A DNA stretch of 64,000 nucleotides from Chitinophaga sancti (GTDB lineage: Bacteria > Bacteroidota > Bacteroidia > Chitinophagales > Chitinophagaceae), in contig NZ_CP139972.1 of the NCBI RefSeq assembly GCF_034424315.1, positions 3,658,001 through 3,722,000 of the forward strand, in the 5' to 3' direction. The notes under the pieces are model-generated. The model saw only the letters and a program-made list of their open reading frames with translations, did not search any database and had not been told where the DNA came from. Of the stretch, positions 62,879-64,000 are shown one piece after another (the stretch's first letter is position 1; each line of letters starts with the position of its first letter). Made by a program: the position numbers and the translations under genes.

Positions 62879-63676
62879 CTATAAGCCTTTTGTATAAGCA
62901 GAAGGCCTGATTCCTGTAAACCGCATGAAAGTATGACTAAATGCCGTAATACTATCATACCCAACCATAGCCGCAATCCTTCCTATTGAAAAATCTTTTT
63001 CTACCAGTAACTCCATCGACTGGATAATCCGCAGGGCCTGCAAATACTCGATGAAACTCGTTCCCTCCGCATTAAAACTACGACTCAATGAACGGGTACT
63101 AAATCCAAATTTCCCTGCCACCTGTCCTAATTCCAGTTTTTCATCAAGATGTTTCCGCATATAACCAATCACTTCCAGCAAACGCTCATCCCGCGGCTTT
63201 ATAAAACCTAATAGTGGTAACTGTCTTGTTTTACTCACACCCGGCAGGATTGCTTTCAATCCCTGCAAAAACTGGTAAGCAGCATACTGATTCCTGCCAA
63301 TATGCCCCTCCCAGTTTACAACAAAGCGAACCATTTCATGCAATAAATTATTAACCATATATACACCGGTAGCATGATAGAAATCATCTTCCATATGCTG
63401 GTTATCGAAATAAATCGTAAACATCCGCACACTTGCATTGTTTGTCCACATCCTGTGAGTGACGCCCCGGGGAATCCATATAAAATGATCTACCGGCAAA
63501 AAATATTGCCTATCAGCAGTAGCGATGTGCAAGGTTCCTTTTTCAGCATATATAAACTGTCCCTTATTATGCGAGTGAAAAGGCGTAGCAATCTCTCCTT
63601 TCTCCGATGTACTGCAATAGGCACCTAAGCGGAACCTTTGGACATCCAGATAAACGTGGTCAAATGATAATGCCAT
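62879..63676 (-). CDS. AraC-family regulator divergent from padC
   Basis: A 265-residue regulator with an N-terminal cupin (ATPFHSHNKGQFIYAEKGTL, PVDHFIWIPRGVTHRMW) and a C-terminal double HTH: LGQVAGKFGFSTRSLSRSFN, GRIAAMVGYDSITAFSHTFM, closing RFTGIRPSAY. It is transcribed away from the partial phenolic acid decarboxylase gene, with 100 bp between the starts. It is likely to respond to hydroxycinnamates or a related ligand, by position (inference). Confidence 0.92.
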   Translation of the reverse strand: MALSFDHVYLDVQRFRLGAYCSTSEKGEIATPFHSHNKGQFIYAEKGTLHIATADRQYFLPVDHFIWIPRGVTHRMWTNNASVRMFTIYFDNQHMEDDFYHATGVYMVNNLLHEMVRFVVNWEGHIGRNQYAAYQFLQGLKAILPGVSKTRQLPLLGFIKPRDERLLEVIGYMRKHLDEKLELGQVAGKFGFSTRSLSRSFNAEGTSFIEYLQALRIIQSMELLVEKDFSIGRIAAMVGYDSITAFSHTFMRFTGIRPSAYTKGL

Positions 63677-63752
63677 ACTACAAAGATACCGGATTGGCGT
63701 AAACGAGCGAAACTTTGACTTTTTACTTAAAAAAGCCCATCCGAAAGTGATG

Positions 63753-63760
63753 TAATTTTG
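63753..63760 (+). promoter_or_regulatory. -7 box upstream of padC
   Basis: TAATTTTG is a perfect TAnnTTTG box 16 nt before the padC ATG, in the intergenic region shared with the AraC gene. Confidence 0.55.
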
Positions 63761-63776
63761 TATTAAATTATTAATT

Positions 63777-64000
63777 ATGAAAGAATTTATCGGCTCTCAC
63801 TTTATCTATACATACGATAATGGCTGGGAATATGAACTGTATGTAAAGAATGAAAATACGATTGACTATAGAATACATAGCGGTATGGTAGGCGGTAGAT
63901 GGGTAAGAAATCAGCAAGTGGATCTTGTACAGCTCGCAGATGATGTATATAAGATATCCTGGACAGAGCCGACAGGAACGGATGTCTGTGTGAACTTTAT
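63777..64000 (+). CDS. padC: Phenolic acid decarboxylase, 3' end outside window
   Basis: The first 74 codons of a phenolic acid decarboxylase, cut off by the window's right edge. [20 protein letters not shown], then [20 protein letters not shown] and [18 protein letters not shown], match the highly conserved N-terminal half of the PadC beta-barrel family, including its Tyr and Arg active-site residues. It converts ferulate, coumarate and similar acids to vinyl phenols, which detoxifies plant hydroxycinnamates. The rest of the family (about 160 residues in total) lies outside. Confidence 0.93.
   Translation, partial: MKEFIGSHFIYTYDNGWEYELYVKNENTIDYRIHSGMVGGRWVRNQQVDLVQLADDVYKISWTEPTGTDVCVNF

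Overview
The window looks like a chromosomal segment of a Bacteroidota bacterium, most probably a Chitinophaga-like member of the Chitinophagaceae. The evidence is taxon-typical and comes from the sequence itself: T9SS type A sorting tails on secreted proteins, a giant Ig-like repeat adhesin, a TonB-dependent receptor with an N-terminal carboxypeptidase-like domain, many SxxC lipoproteins, DUF6340, DUF6934 and CPCC proteins, and candidate promoters with the Bacteroidota -7 box TAnnTTTG. No plasmid, phage, CRISPR or insertion-sequence hallmark was seen, so this reads as ordinary chromosome rich in accessory genes.

Layout. 1-9740: the N-terminal 3,246 codons of a giant minus-strand surface protein that runs off the left edge. 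It has a signal peptide, five jelly-roll-like modules interleaved with Ig-like modules, then about 23 tandem 72-residue repeats with an exact 216-bp period. 10132-12026: quinone-oxidoreductase-like enzyme plus AraC regulator. 12267-16887: CrtO-like membrane protein, M1 metallopeptidase, Sel1-repeat protein, pentapeptide-repeat protein. 17543-22961: LysR regulator, CPBP protease, ABM monooxygenase, modABC molybdate importer, retropepsin-like protein. 23071-25355: a decayed gene and its intact T9SS-secreted paralogue. 25356-27011: gene-poor stretch with a 58-bp minisatellite, tRNA-Asp and its terminator. 27284-36186: beta-propeller lipoproteins, orphan response regulator, alpha/beta hydrolase, membrane-tethered winged-helix regulator, acyltransferase, glutaminase-family exoenzyme. 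36756-45642: L7/L12-like tail-anchored protein, LLM oxidoreductase, CPCC protein, DUF6934 pair, 2OG oxygenase, HxlR/SDR pair, DUF6340 lipoprotein, FAD monooxygenase and AraC regulator. 45691-52230: secreted SGNH hydrolase with lectin domain, amidohydrolase plus AraC, HxlR/NmrA pair. 52634-56400: sigma-like factor, anti-sigma-like protein, J-domain coiled-coil protein and archaemetzincin lipoprotein. 56404-59990: siderophore receptor plus PepSY reductase. 60195-64000: hydrolase lipoprotein, PAP2 phosphatase, small lipoprotein, AraC regulator divergent from a partial phenolic acid decarboxylase gene.

How the genes work together. Much of the window consists of one- or two-gene detoxification or catabolic enzymes, each beside its own AraC- or HxlR-type regulator. 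This suggests many independent small-molecule responses rather than one pathway. Larger functional units are molybdate import (modABC), siderophore-iron uptake (receptor plus reductase), and the sigma/anti-sigma region followed by the J-domain/archaemetzincin pair.

Intergenic DNA. The most unusual non-coding signals are two families of dispersed palindromic elements (about 110 bp and 71 bp). The 110-bp family lies between convergent genes and shows compensatory changes in its stems. There is also a 58-bp minisatellite next to tRNA-Asp, and well-formed operator-like dyads upstream of the LysR gene and between the HxlR and NmrA genes. All functional calls come from reading the sequence; no database search was run.
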